Shown: one piece after another, positions 37,766 to 50,745 of the stretch
Numbering within the stretch: position 1 is the stretch's first letter
Layout of the letters: every line of letters begins with the position of its first letter
Assembly (NCBI RefSeq): GCF_037975245.1
Contig: NC_092580.1
Coordinates: 7,848,501 to 7,912,500, forward strand
Direction: 5' to 3'
Length of the DNA: 64,000 nucleotides
Source of the DNA: Apostichopus japonicus
Lineage: Eukaryota > Echinodermata > Holothuroidea > Aspidochirotida > Stichopodidae
Made by a program: the position numbers and the translations under genes
The notes under the pieces: model-generated
Databases searched by the model: none
What the model was told of the DNA's origin: nothing
What the model saw: only the letters and a program-made list of their open reading frames with translations

Positions 37766-39865
37766 CTTGTGTGATACTGTACGTCTCAATGCAAACTTAG
37801 TATCATATGACATGTGCTATAGCATCCTGGTCGTTGACTGACTGTCTTCCTATCCAAATAACATCACAAAATACTTTTCAATAAATCAGCATATTTCCTA
37901 AACAATTCTACACTAAAGAGTGGAAGTTTATTAATGTGACAAATGAGTTTTGTATGCACATTACAATAAGTATCCTGGTGACCTGTGATATTCATATTTT
38001 ATCGTTCAGTTTATATTGATTGGGACGGCTTTATTTAAATTAATAAATGTTTGCATGCACGTCGTTGGTATAAAAAAGCTTTATCAATCCTTATCATTTG
38101 TTGCCATCGGTAAATCAAATCTATGGCAGATACTGTACATGTATGTGCCTGATTATATAATGTCATATCTATCGAATCCATGATTAACCCTAATCATGCT
38201 GAATTTATTAGAGGGCAGGCTCCATGTTGGCTTCTATAAAGCTCTGCAGGAGCGGCCACGTGGGTTCGACCAATAGGGGAAAACAGTCGTTCTAGCCTAC
38301 CGCTACCATAATCTAGAATTTAAGCTAGGAATGCAAATGAGGGGCACTCATTCGGCATAGATATAGCATTTAAAAAACATGTCGCCTACAGCAAGATAAG
38401 GGTTAAAGCAAATCAGAATGTTATTTTCCTCATCAGTTTTCCTAAACCTGATTAGTTGTGTTACGTATTTACATTTTACTTGACAAAGATTTATCACTAT
38501 ACTTGTGGCACATTGCGTTTCGCAATTTTGCAACTAATTTTATAACAGACCATCATCTGATAGCTTATGGTAGAATATCTTTATTTCTTACTCTGGCAAT
38601 GTTACCTAATTTTAAGGATTAATTGCATAATTAACATGCAAAACAAACTTGCTGTTCCAACTTTTTACATGTTAGGTCCCGGATTGTGTCACAATCTTAC
38701 AGCGTTTTGTGTGATTGTGTTTACCACTCATTTAATGTGAGTGATTACATTAAACATTTTTGGTAATATGCAAAATTATCACGTTTTCCTGACAAGACGA
38801 GGTTCTAAGAAAAACGCAATGTGCCACTATAAACAAATATTGAAAAAATGGTCCTGCATGTAATAGGATGAAATATTGGGCTGCAAAGTGATTATTAAAT
38901 ACAAATAAAAACTTAGGACAACTTTTGTTGTACCGAGACAACTTTTGCGGCAAATCAGAAACTTTGTTATTTTCTTAATCAGTTATTATTCAACCTGTTT
39001 TCACATTTTTCTAACTATTGACAACTTGATTGTTTAAAATAAAGGTCTTTATTTTTCACCGCAAGTCTACCAGAAATTGACTTAACTGGTCAGCTTAATT
39101 GATGTATTGTATGGCACTTTAGGTCATATACAGAATTATCCATCCTGGGATGTAAAATTCTCTTGTGGGCGAGAAAAATGGATCTTTCAAAATAATGTAA
39201 TAAATAATTATAATTCATGTTGGTCAAGGGGGGGGGGGGTTATTACAAGTTCATTATTTGTATCAATTTATTACATTACAAGTAACTCCTGTCAAATTTA
39301 GTATTTAATGTAAGGGGGGTAGGGGACAGACGCACACTCCGAAACCACAGTCTATTTATAATCTTTAAATGGTCTTTAAAAGGATTACACAAATGCATGT
39401 GTAAGGGATTTACACAGTACAGCATATACCCATGGCTATTTGTATTTTTTTTATTCCTAGCACATGGTTGGTTGAGGTCAAATGTCATCAAAATATTAGA
39501 TCTATGATATTGTTATTGCTCTTCTCTAACTGGTGACTAGTTAAAAGTTACAATCTCTTTCACATATCTTGCTCAGGTAGTAATATGTAATATTTCACTT
39601 GCATATAATTAATATTTCGACTTTTAGTTCCTAACATTTCATGCTCAAGGCCTAACCCACTATATAGTTAAGAACGACAAATTGAAATAAGGGGGTGGGG
39701 GGGGGGCATGTATTACATGTGTATTTATTAAACATATATACTTATTATTTTGTTATAGTAATCCTACTGTGTTTCTTTTTATCAAAGCTTGTTTAAATCG
39801 TTTTTTGAAGTTGTGACAATAAATACAGTTGTTTTTTGAAAATATATTCTTTGTTACTTATTCAG
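37766..39865. other. Intergenic region
   Basis: About 2.1 kb, AT-rich, with short poly-G runs near 39228 and 39700. No gene or element is supported. Confidence 0.4.
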
Positions 39866-40325
39866 CAACACTGGGATAGTACATCCTGGTGTAGTTTACC
39901 CCAGATTTTGGTGAAACCTGTAGGTTACACCACTTCCTCGGTTGCAACTTTTGCTACCACCAGAAAGTGAGGAAACCTTTAGTTACCTCAGATACTGGTG
40001 TAATAGTCCCCAACTATTTAAGGAATGTATATTACCCCCCAAGCCGGGAAACCTCTGGTTTTCTCACTATCTTAGCCCTATCTTTACCCCTAAACTTGAG
40101 GAAACCAACAAACCCTTGGATGTGTGGAAATGTTAGGTTTCCCCAATACCTAAGGAAACAATACTACTTAACTTGAGGAAATCTAATTTTGACGAAAACC
40201 CCAAGTTTGAAGGAAACGTCAAGGTTTCCCTTCGGGTGCGGAAACCTGGTTACCCCAAAAACTGGTAGTAGCCTGGTTGCACCCACTTTTTGGGGTAACC
40301 TGACCCCTTTTTTTTTGCAGTGTTG
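39866..40325. mobile_element. Putative 460-bp MITE rich in GGAAACC words
   Basis: The stretch starts CAACACTG and ends CAGTGTTG, an 8-bp inverted terminus, and is filled with alternating GGAAACC, GGTTTCC and GTTACCCC words in both orientations, giving extensive fold-back potential. No target-site duplication is visible, so the termini are tentative. Confidence 0.4.
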
Positions 40326-40393
40326 CGAACTGGTGTTATACACTGATCTAAATATACTAGATCAAAGGCGCTATACCGTAATTATCAATAGAG

Positions 40394-42830
40394 GTGTCCG
40401 GTAGATCAATCAGCGATCGCGGTGCTGGTGTAGGTTTTTTTTTATGTGCGTTCTCCCTTGTCTGGTTTTGTACCCGATTAATCTTCTTAAACACATTTTT
40501 GAATTATGTTTCATTAGTTTTTGTCATATCATATTTTTCGGTGCTCTCTCTCCTTAATGTATCCTACAAGCTTGCATCCTCATATATTGCCAACAGGTTA
40601 AAGCAAGTTTTACCTCATTTGATTAGTTCTGATCAGTCAGGGTTTATGGCAGGAAGATTCATTGGGGAGAATATAAGACAGGTTTACACTATTACGAGTT
40701 ACACCGAGTTAAATATTATTCCAGGTCTCTTACTCTTAATTGATTTTGAAAAAGCATTCGACTCAGTTTCACATGAATTTATTTTCAAAACGCTAGATTT
40801 GTTTAATTTTGGGGAAGGCTTTAAAAGATGGATCTCAATTTTTCAAAACAATGCACAATCTTCAGTCTTAGTAAACGGCCACATGACCCGATTTTTTTAT
40901 ATTAAATCAGGATGCCGTCAAGGGGATGGTCTTTCGCCTTATATTTTTCTCCTGTGTTCTCAGATTTTAAACATTGCCATTAATAATTGTGTGGATATTA
41001 AGGGTATTATCATATGTGATATGGAATATAAAGTTTTACAATATGCCGATGACACAACTATTATTTTAGATGGCACTGAAAATTCTCTTTCACAAACTTT
41101 CAAGCTTCTGGAAAATTTCCATAATATATCTGGTTTGAAAATTAACATGGATAAAACTAGTGCTGTTTGGATACGATCCAAAAAAGATAGTGATGATGTT
41201 TTATGTAAGAATTTTAACTTATCTTGGGTTGGCGATAATATATTCAGTTACCTTGGGGTAACATTGTGTACACAACTGGATGTTATCGTGAATGTAAATT
41301 ATGTTACTACTATGCAAGCCATTACATAACAAATTCACCACTGGTCAAAGAGGTTTTTGACAGTTTTATTTAGAATAGTTGTGGTAAAATCCCTTTTGTT
41401 GCCAAAGTTGAACCATCTCATTCTTTCACTTCAAACTCCAAGTAAAAAAATTATCCAGGAGATTCCAAGTTTTATAACTTTGTATGGGGAGGTAAAGTAG
41501 ATAGGATCAGTAGAAATCGAATGGCGCTTCCCGTTATAAAGGGAGATGCTGGTATGATCCAATTTGAACCTTTCGAGAAGGCACTTAAGATCACTTTGAT
41601 TCGTAGATTGCTTAAATATTATTAGTGACAGTAAGGTGTATAATTTATATAAAGTGAATGCTCCTAATTGTAATTTTGATTACTCTTCTGGTACTGATTG
41701 GGATAGAGTTATTACAGAAAGTAAAAATACCTTTTGGAAAGGTGTTTTTTCAGCCTGGAAAGATTACACCGTTTCGCTTAAGCCCCAAAATATTCATGAT
41801 GTTTTAAGTTCCAGTATTTGGCACAACGAAAAAATTAAGGTGGGTAATACATGCATTTTGTATAAAGATTGGCAAAGACATGGTATATTATATGTTAACG
41901 ATCTGATAAACTCTAAGGGTCAGTTCTTATCCTATGATGAGATTTATACAAAATATGATGTGAGAACAAATTTTCTTCCCGTGCATGGTATTAAAAAAGC
42001 AATAGAGAAATCCTTTTCTGGTCTATTAGGCCATATAAATACTTCTCTTGCACTCCCATTTCAAGGCTTTCATATTAAAACTGTTTTTATGGATCCAAAA
42101 GGGTGTAAAAGGTTTTATAATATTTTATTAACAAACAATAAGGTCCAATATAAATGTATTCACAAATGGAACATGCTCTTGTCCCCAATTTTGTCTGAAG
42201 TAGATTGGTATAAGGTGTGCACATACAATTGGAAATGTACTTCTGAGGTGAAGCTCCGTTGGTTCTAATTCCGTCTACTTAACAGAAATTTAGGGACAAA
42301 TACTTTCATGGTCAAAATTGGCAAAACCATTGATCCATTGTGCACTTTTTGTGGGGTGGCAGATGAGAGTTAAATTCATTTATTTTGGGAATGCAGCTTC
42401 ACTCAGAAAGTATTGAGGGATTTTCAAATCTGGGTTCAAATTAAATTGAACATCAATATTGCAGTTAGTAAAGAGCTTGTTCTGTTTGGAAATTATTTGT
42501 ACAAAGACGTTGTGTTTAATAACATCCTTCTGGTTCTGAAATTTTGTGTTTACAAAAGTAAGGTTAAAAATGAGAAACCCTTCCTTTAACTATGGTAAAA
42601 TTGATTTAAAGAATTTTTATTTAAAGAAAAGTTTATGTACCAAACTAGTTGTAAGCAAAATGCTTTTGATATCAGATGGCATAAGTGGAAATCTTTATTT
42701 GAAGTTTAATGATTATTTGTTGTTGTCATTAATATTGACTATTGGTCATAAAGTATATGTTATTATGAATTGTACATTGTTTGGACTCTTGTTGGAATGA
42801 TGATAAGAAAAGAAAGAAAAAGAAAAATTT
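40394..42830 (+). mobile_element. 5'-truncated L1/Tx1-type LINE with broken ORF2
   Basis: The first open part (to 41329) contains reverse-transcriptase motifs in order: SYIANRLKQVLPHLISSDQSGF, LLLIDFEKAFDSVS, SGCRQGDGLSPYIF, VLQYADDTTIIL and GLKINMDKT. The catalytic YADD is intact. After a stop/frameshift region (41329-41636) the frame resumes with TFWKGVFSAWKDY, SSSIWHNEKIKVGN and HGILYVNDLINSKGQFLSY, the post-RT region typical of L1/Tx1-clade ORF2. A further stop follows at 42268. No endonuclease or ORF1 is present. The 3' end is an A-rich tail near 42800-42830, abutting a satellite monomer. Non-functional copy. Confidence 0.85.
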
Positions 42831-42997
42831 CGGTACTACAAAACAATAGACAAGTATATTTATATATATCATTATCAGGAATATCTTTCCTAACTTCCTA
42901 ATAATGGTTATGCATCGGGGTAACACAAGAAGGATCCGCCTGGGTGCCAACTAATCTAGGTACTCAACCGCGCTGTACTTCGGGTTATATCACAGAT

Positions 42998-43496
42998 CAG
43001 GGGCGTCGGAGCCGGTACGGCAGGTCCGGCGAACGCCGGACCAATATTCACGGCGCAAAAAAATAAAAAACAAATTGGACTAAGACAAAAAAAATGGCAG
43101 AAAATAAAGAACCAAAATGAAACATACTTCAATAATGTGTTTCAGAAGATTAATCTGGTACAAAAACAAACAAGGGAGAATCTTGTTTTCTCATATGACA
43201 CATGTGAACTGCTATTTCATGCAATCTGCGAGATATATTTTCATAATTTTCAATAATGATGACGGCAAGTAGGCTAAATGTGACTACTCTGGCATGGCAG
43301 GGGTCTTGTTTTCAAGCTCGGGAAGTGCCATTTCCTGCAATCTGGGAGGCATTTTTTCAAAATTTTATCCATACGCTACGCGCCAACCATGGTGGCGCGT
43401 AGCGTAGTTTGACCTGCCAAACGTTCCCCGATAATTATGATAGACGGCCACACGCTGATCAGCCTTACCAATCCCAAACAGCTTCCGATGCCCCTG
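42998..43496. mobile_element. 499-bp non-autonomous DNA transposon inside the satellite
   Basis: Termini CAGGGGCGTCGGAGC and, in reverse complement, CAGGGGCATCGGAAGC. It is flanked by CAGAT on both sides (42993-42997 and 43497-43501). Removing the element plus one CAGAT restores the satellite monomer. The termini resemble hAT-type ends, but the 5-bp duplication is short for hAT (8 bp usual), so the superfamily is left open. No coding capacity. Confidence 0.8.
43372..43406. repeat. Palindrome inside the 499-bp element
   Basis: Arms TACGCTACGCGCCA and TGGCGCGTAGCGTA around a 7-bp spacer, identical to the arms at 33046-33080. Confidence 0.85.
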
Positions 43497-46400
43497 CAGA
43501 TACAAATATGCGCCATATACTTACAGGCGGCGTTGTTGTTATGCCTTGCCAAAGAGAGACACTACTCCCACTTCCACTCCCACTTTCCTTCAGGAGAAAA
43601 ATAACAAAGAATCATATTGTTCGCGCTACAAAACAATTGACAAGTACATTTATATATATATCATTATTAGGAATATCTTTCCTAACTTCCTAAAACTGAT
43701 TATACATCGGGGTGACACAAGAAGGATCCGTCTGGGTGCCAACTAATCTAGATACCCCGCTGCGCTGTACTTCGGGTTATATCACAGATTATGCGCCATA
43801 TACTTACAGACGGTGTTGTTGTTATGCCTTGCCAAAGAGTGTCACTACTACCACTTTCCTTGAGGAGAAATGGAACAAAGAATCATATTTTTGACATGCA
43901 AAACAATAGATAAGTACATTTATTAGGAATATATATATATAATAATTATATTAGGAATATTATCAGGAGTATGCTTCCTAGCTTCCTAAAAATGATTATT
44001 CATCGGTGTGACAAAGAAACTATTCACCCGGATGCCAACTATTCTAGGTACCCCACTGCGCTATACTCCATGTAAAATCACAGAAATAGATATGCGCTAT
44101 AGACTACAGAAGGCGTTGTTGTTATTCCTTGCAAAGAGTGTCACCACTCCCACTTTCCTTTAGGAAAATGGAGTAAAAATCATATTGTTCGGTGCTACAA
44201 AACAATACACAAGTACATGTTATGATCAGAAACATCTTTTCTAACTTCCTAAATATGATTTTGCATCGGGATGGCACAAGAAGGATCCGCCTGGATGCTA
44301 ACTGTTCTAGGTACCCAGCTGCACTGTGCTTCAGGTTATATCACAGAAAAAGATATGCGCTATATACTTTCAGACGGCGTTGTTGTTATGCCTTGCCAAA
44401 GAGAGTCACCTCTCCCACTTCCAATCCCACTTTCCTTTTGGAGTAAAAAGCCAAAGAATCATATTTTTGGGATGCAAAACAATAGATAAGTACTTTTTAT
44501 AGATACCATTATCCGGAATATGCTTACTAGCTTCCTAAAAATGATTATGCATTGGTGTGACAAAGAGATTATCCACCCGGATGCCAACTATTCTAGGTAC
44601 CCCACTGCGCTATACTTCAGGTAACATCACAGATATAGATATGCGCTATATACTTACAGAAGGCGTTGATGTTATTCCTTGCCAAAGAGTGTCACCACTC
44701 CCTCTTTCCTTAAGGAGAAAAGAGTAAAGAATCATATTGTTCGGTGCTACAAAACAATGAACAAGTACATTTATATATGTTTTGATCAGAAACATCTTTT
44801 CTAACTTCCTAAATATGATTTTGCATCGGGATGACACAAGAAGGATCCGCCCGGATGCTAACTGTTCTAGGTACCCCGCTGCACTGTGCTTCAGGTTATA
44901 TCACAGAAAAAGATATGCGCTATATACTTTCAGACGGCGTTGTTGTTATGCCTTGCCAAAGAGAGTCACCTCTCCCACTTCCAATCCCACTTTCCTGTAG
45001 GAGTATAACACCAAAGAATCATATTTTTGGGATGCAAAACAATAGGTAAGTACTTTTTATAGATACCATTATCCGGAATATGCTTCCTAGCTTCCTAAAA
45101 ATGATTATGCATTGGTGTGACAAAGAAATTATCCACCCGGATGCCAACTATTCTAGGTACCCCACTGCGCTATTCTTCAGGTAACATCACAGATATAGAT
45201 ATGCGTTATATACTTACAGAAGGCGTTGTTGTTATTCCTTGCCAAAGAGTGTCACCACTCCCTCTTTCCTTAAGGAGAAAAGAGTAAAGAATCATATTGT
45301 TCGGTGCTACAAAACAATGAACAAGTACATTTATATATGTTTTGATCAGAAACATCTTTTCTAACTTCCTAAATATGATTTTGCATCGGGATGACACAAG
45401 AAGGATCCTCCTGGATGCCAACTGTTCTAGGTACCCAGCTGCACTGTGCTTCAGGTTATATCACAGAAAAAGATATGCGCTATATACTTTCAGACGGCGT
45501 TGTTGTTATGCCTTGCCAAAGAGAGTCACCTCTCCCACTTCCAATCCCACTTTCCTTTGGAGTAAAAAGCCAAAGAATCATATGTTTGGGATGCAAAACA
45601 ATAGGTAAGTACTTTTTATAGATACCATTATCCGGATAATGCTTCCTAGCTTCCTAAAAATGATTATACATTTGGTGTGACAAAGAAATTATCCACCCGG
45701 ATGCCAACTATTCTAGGTACCCCACTGCGCTATACTTCAGGTAACATCACAGATATAGATATGCGCTATATACTTACAGAAGGCGTTGTTGTTATTCCTT
45801 GCCAAAGAGTGTCACCACTCCCTCTTTCCTTAAGGAGAAAAGAGTAAAGAATCATATTGTTCGGTGCTACAAAACAATGAACAAGTACATTTATATATGT
45901 TTTGATCAGAAACATCATTTCTAACTTCCTAAATATGATTTTGCATCGGGATGACACAAGAAGGATCCTCCTGGATGCCAACTGTTCTAGGTACCCCGCT
46001 GCACTGTGCTTCAGGTTATATCACAGAAAAAGATATGCGCTATATACTTTCAGACGGCGTTGTTGTTATGCCTTGCCAAAGAGTGTCACCACTCCCTCTT
46101 TCCTTAATGAGAAAAGAGTAAAGAATCATATTGTTCGGTGCTACAAAACAATGAACAAGTACATTTATATATGTTTTGATCAGAAACATCTTTTCTAACT
46201 TCCTAATTATGATTTTGCATCGGGATGACACAAGAAGGATCCGCCTGGATGCCAACTGTTCTAGGTACCCAGCTGCACTGTGCTTCAGGTTATATCACAG
46301 AAAAAGATATGCGCTATATACTTTCAGACGGCGTTGTTGTTATGCCTTGCCAAAGAGAGTCACCTCTCCCACTTCCAATCCCACTTTCCTTTGGAGTAAA

Positions 46401-48745
46401 AAGCCAAAGAATCATATTTTTGGGATGCAAAACAATAGATAAGTACTTTTTATAGATATCATTTCCCGGAATATGCTTACTAGCTTCCTAAAAATGATTA
46501 TGCATTGGTGTGACAAAGAAATTATCCACCCGGATGCCAACTATTCTAGGTACCCCACTGCGCTATACTTCAGGTAACATCACAGATATAGATATGCGCT
46601 ATATACTTACAGAAGGCGTTGTTATTTTTCCTTGCCAAAGAGTGTCGCCACTCCCTCTTTCCTTAAGGAGAAAAGAGTAAAGAATCATATTGTTCGGTGC
46701 TACAAAACAATGAACAAGTACATTTATATATGTTTTGATCAGAAACATCTTTTCTAACTTCCTAAATATGATTTTGCATCGGGATGACACAAGCAGGATC
46801 CGCCCGGATGCTAACTGTTCTAGGTACCCCGCTGCACTGTGCTTCAGGTTATATCACAGAGAAAGATATGCGCTATATACTTTCAGACGGCGTTGTTGTT
46901 ATGCCTTGCCAAAGAGAGTCACCTCTCCCACTTCCAATCCTACTTTCCTTTTGGAGTAAAAAGCCAAAGAATCATATTTTTGGGATGCAAAATAATAGAT
47001 AAGTACTTTTTATAGATACCATTATCCGGAATATGCTTCCTAGCTTCCTAAAAATGATTATGCATAGGTGTGACAAAGAAATTATCCACCCGGATGCCAA
47101 CTATTCTAGGTACCCCACTGCGCTATACTTCAGGTAACATCACAGATATAGATATGCGCTATATACTTACAGAAGGCGTTGTTGTTATTCCTTGCCAAAG
47201 AGTGTCACCACTCCCTCTTTCCTTAAGGAGAAAAGAGTAAAGAATCATATTGTTCGGTGCTACAAAACAATGAACAAGTACATTTATATATGCTTTGATC
47301 AGAAACATCTTTTCTAACTTCCTAAATATGATTTTGCATCGGAATGACACAAGAAGGATCCGCCCGGATGCTAACTGTTCTAGGTACCCAGCTGCACTGT
47401 GCTTCAGGTTATATCACAGAAAAAGATATGCGCTATATACTTTCAGACGGCGTTGTTGTTATGCCTTGCCAAAGAGAGTTACCTCTCCCACTTCCAATCC
47501 TACTTTCCTTTAGGAGTAAAAAACCAAAGAATCATATTTTTGGGATGCAAAATAATAGATAAGTACATTTATAGATATCATTTCCTGGAATATGCTTCCT
47601 AGCTTCCTAAAAATGATAATGCATTGGTGTGACAAAGAAATTATCCACCCGGATGCCAGCTATTCTAGGTACCCCACTGCGCTATACTTCAGGTAACATC
47701 ACAGATATAGATATGCGTTATATACTTACAGAAGGCGTTGTTGTTATTCCTTGCCAAAGAGAGTCACTACTCCAACTTTCCTTAATGAGAAAAAGAACAA
47801 AGAATCATATTTTTCGGTGCTACGAAACAATGAACAAGTGCATTTATATATATATATATATATATCATTATCAGGAATATCTGTCCTAACTTCCTAAATA
47901 TGAGATTGCCTTGGGGTGACAAAAGAGGGATCAGATCCGGGTGCCAACTTTTCAAGGTACCCCGCTGCGCTGTACTTCAGGTAATATCACGTAAACAAAT
48001 ATGCGCCATATACTTACAGACGGTGTTGTTGTTATGCCTTGCCAAAGAGAGTCACCACTCCCACTTACACTCCCACTTTCCTTTAGGAGTAAAAGAATAA
48101 AGAATCATATTTTTGGGGATGCAAAACAATAGATAAGTACATTAAATAGATACCATTATCAGGATTATATTCTTCCCTAACCTCATAAAAATGATTATGC
48201 ATCGGGATGACACAACTAGGATCCGCCCGGGTTCCGACTATTCTAGGTACCCCGCTGAGCTATACTTCAGGTATCATCACATAAATAGATAGGCGCCATA
48301 TACTTACAGACGGCGTTGTTGTTATTCCTTGCCAAAGAGAGTCACTACTCCAACTTCCCTTCAGGAGAAAAAGAACAAAGAATCAATTTTTTTCGGTGCT
48401 ACAAACAATGAACAAGTAAATTTATATATATCATTATCAGGAATATCTGTCCTAACTTCCTAAAATGATTATGCATCGGGGTAACAAAAGAAGGATCCGC
48501 CAGGGTGCCAATTATTCTAGGTACCCCGCTGCAGAAAGGGATATGTACTATTTACTTACAGACGGCGTTGCTGTAATGCCTTGCCAAAAGAGAGACACTA
48601 CTCCCACTTCCACTCCCACTTTCCTCAATGAGAAAAAGAACAAAGAATCATATTTTCAGTGCTACAAAACTATAGACAAGTACATTATAAATACCATTAT
48701 CAGGAATATCTTTCCTCACTTCCCAAAAATGATTATACATCGATA

Positions 48746-49455
48746 ATAGCTAACATATTACGTTATCTGACTCACTCCCCTTTCACCCTTGCCCTGACCC
48801 TATACCTCCATCCCCCAAATGTGGTGTTTATTACGACTAAAATCGTCTGACCAACTGCCATTTCTATGCCTGAATCAATATCCAGTATCCATGCATATTG
48901 TCATATTGCAAACTTCAATTGAAAATAATAACAAACAACGACACCACGAATTTTACACGTTAAAAGATCAATAAATGTTTTCTTCGTACCTCTGGTTCCT
49001 CTATATGCCATGATAAAGGTGAACAAATCCCACGAAAAGTTGAGACGGAGAGGAGAATGAAGGAAAGTAAAAGAAACTTTATCCTGGAATAAACACAAGA
49101 CTTGAAAATTTAGTAGGAGCGAAATCATAATATTAACAATGAAAAATGAAGGTTTCCAAATTTGATTACTTTCGATCGGAATTAGTTCACAAAATTCAGC
49201 TGTAAAACTCGATTTTGTAAAATACTAGATATTCTAAATGTAAATTAAATTCCACACACAATTTATAAGCGAACTCAGTACACCAAGTCGTGTTTTATGA
49301 CGTAACATGGAATGACTGTTTAAAGCACGATCTATGCAACTGTCTTTTTAAATAATAAACTCTTAACAATAATCAAAGTTGAACATGTTTGCCTTCAGTT
49401 TTTAATATTCTGGAAAATATAGCTTTACAGACCTACATTATTATTCTAGTTATAT
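48746..49455. repeat. Right copy of the ITIH gene A 5' block
   Basis: Near-identical to about 4527-5235, including the region around ITIH gene A exon 1. Differences are small indels and substitutions, for example a 2-4 bp difference in TCCACACACAATTT. Confidence 0.85.
48990..49082 (-). pseudogene. Duplicated ITIH exon 1 with lost start codon
   Basis: A 93-bp copy of exon 1 of ITIH gene A (4772-4864). The leader sequence and the GTACG donor are preserved, but the first codon is ATA instead of ATG. With no following VIT exon nearby, this is a processed-by-duplication exon relic rather than a gene. Confidence 0.75.
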
Positions 49456-49459
49456 ATAT

Positions 49460-50095
49460 ATATTTTCTGAGGGATTAGGATATCGATACCAAGATTGATT
49501 CTACACTTCCATTCAGAAGTTTGAAGAGGACTTTGCTGTGAAAGTACAGTTTTCCAGTCTTTATTTCGGAGAAGGTGAAGAATTTCTGTCTCCGTTGAGG
49601 AAGTTCGTTACGCCAGGAGTTGGTGGCAATAAAGCTGATTTTGGACTGACTCTGGTAATATTTAGTCGGCGAGAAGTTCGACTTGTGCTTCACTCGATTG
49701 TGGCTGGAAGTCCGTCTTCTATTTTGGAGCATCGCCGGAAAGAAGGTGACTGCTGTTTCTGGGATCGCGAGAAACAGTGAATTTCGCGGTACAACGTACC
49801 GAGAATCGTCGTCATCAAGGTCGTGGCCGCTGAGGGATATCGCCGTTGGAAGAGACCAGCCTGTTTTAAAGTGTATCCTATCTTGTTAAGTTTGTGAGTA
49901 ATTTTCTATATATTTGTAATTACCACTTGTTGTTGTTGGTTCAAATTCCATTGTTCAATATAGTTTACGTTCTCATTCAAATTCTCTAGACTCGTCAATT
50001 TGTCTGTGTTCCTTACGGAAACGAACCCAGGCTTGTGTCTCGTTCAAAATTAATTATCAAGACCTCTCGCATTCCAACGTAGCAAAATATATGTA
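49460..50095. other. Insertion of about 630 bp relative to the left copy
   Basis: Sequence present here but replaced by (AT)n in the left copy (5232-5279). It is flanked by short AT runs on both sides. It contains overlapping ORFs on both strands (plus 49538-49780, minus 49475-49732) with no family that I recognise. It could be a retroelement piece inserted into, or excised from, the AT microsatellite. Confidence 0.55.
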
Positions 50096-50641
50096 TATAC
50101 ATAGATGAGAATTGTTGAGACTAGTGAAACGCTAGTAGCAGTTATTCAGAGTGTCACGCGTTGAGCGATCATACTTACCTTCACAATTGAGTTGATGCTT
50201 TTACGACCAAATTACATTTGCTCTTGGAGGCTCCACACCGGGCAAATGTGTGTTTATACCTTAAAATTACATGTTTAAGAAATGCACGAACTAACTTTAA
50301 CCACAAACCAGAACCAGCTATTTGAAAATACTTGGAATAGCTAGTAACGGACCTTTACATTTCTTCAAACTTGACATTTTTTCAAACGACAATCTAATAA
50401 AGATGTATGCGAAAAGCATCTTGGCTTACCACCAAGTTATTCTTGTTAATTTTTCAGGGGTCTGAATAATTGGGGCACAATTGTTCCTGACTTATATATA
50501 TTATCAAAAGATGTATCTTCCGTTTGCAGTTTCCCTTGTATAATGTCATCAGCATTTGAACTATTACAAGTTATATATATATAAATAAATATAAATTATA
50601 TATATACATACTAAATTACTATATATATATATATATATATA
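50096..50641. repeat. Right copy of the block following the AT tract
   Basis: Closely matches 5276-5830, from CATAGATGAGAATTGTTGAG through the terminal (AT)n run. Both copies end in an AT microsatellite. Confidence 0.85.
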
Positions 50642-50684
50642 TGAATATATTCATGGAGCATCACTTGAAGCTACCAGTTGTCTG

Positions 50685-50745
50685 ACGATCGCTAAAACGC
50701 GTGAAACTCCGAGTTACAACTACTAGTGTTCCACTAGTCTCAACT
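50685..50745 (-). repeat. Inverted copy of the GAGACTAGTGAAAC motif
   Basis: In reverse complement this reads TTGAGACTAGTGGAACACTAG and CGGAGTTTCACGCGTT, matching the direct copies at 5294-5342 and 50114-50162. The 50.1-50.75 kb interval is therefore flanked by inverted repeats of about 55 bp. Confidence 0.65.

Larger units (their letters stand above)
42830..48745. repeat. 280-bp satellite array, right copy, with dimeric higher-order repeat
   Basis: The same monomer family as 2340-4520. Between about 44.2 and 47.6 kb, two monomer types alternate: one with GATTTTGCATCGGGATGACAC and CTTTCAGACGG, the other with ATGCATTGGTGTGACAAAG and CTTACAGAAGG. The word CTAACTTCCTAAATATGATTTTGC recurs near 44240, 44800, 45360, 45922, 46195, 46753 and 47313, giving periods of about 560, 560, 562, 274, 558 and 560 bp. 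One half-unit is therefore missing at 45.9-46.2 kb, as expected from unequal exchange. Peripheral monomers are more diverged. Confidence 0.92.

Noticed and set aside
44190-47600. Regular repeats as a CRISPR array
   Set aside because: Whole 280-bp units repeat without unique spacers, in a eukaryotic intron-rich context.
42843-48850. Dozens of 60-98 codon ORFs, repeated with the same peptide, as a possible peptide gene family
   Set aside because: They recur with the satellite period in several frames and on both strands, with no leader or splice logic. They are by-products of the repeat.
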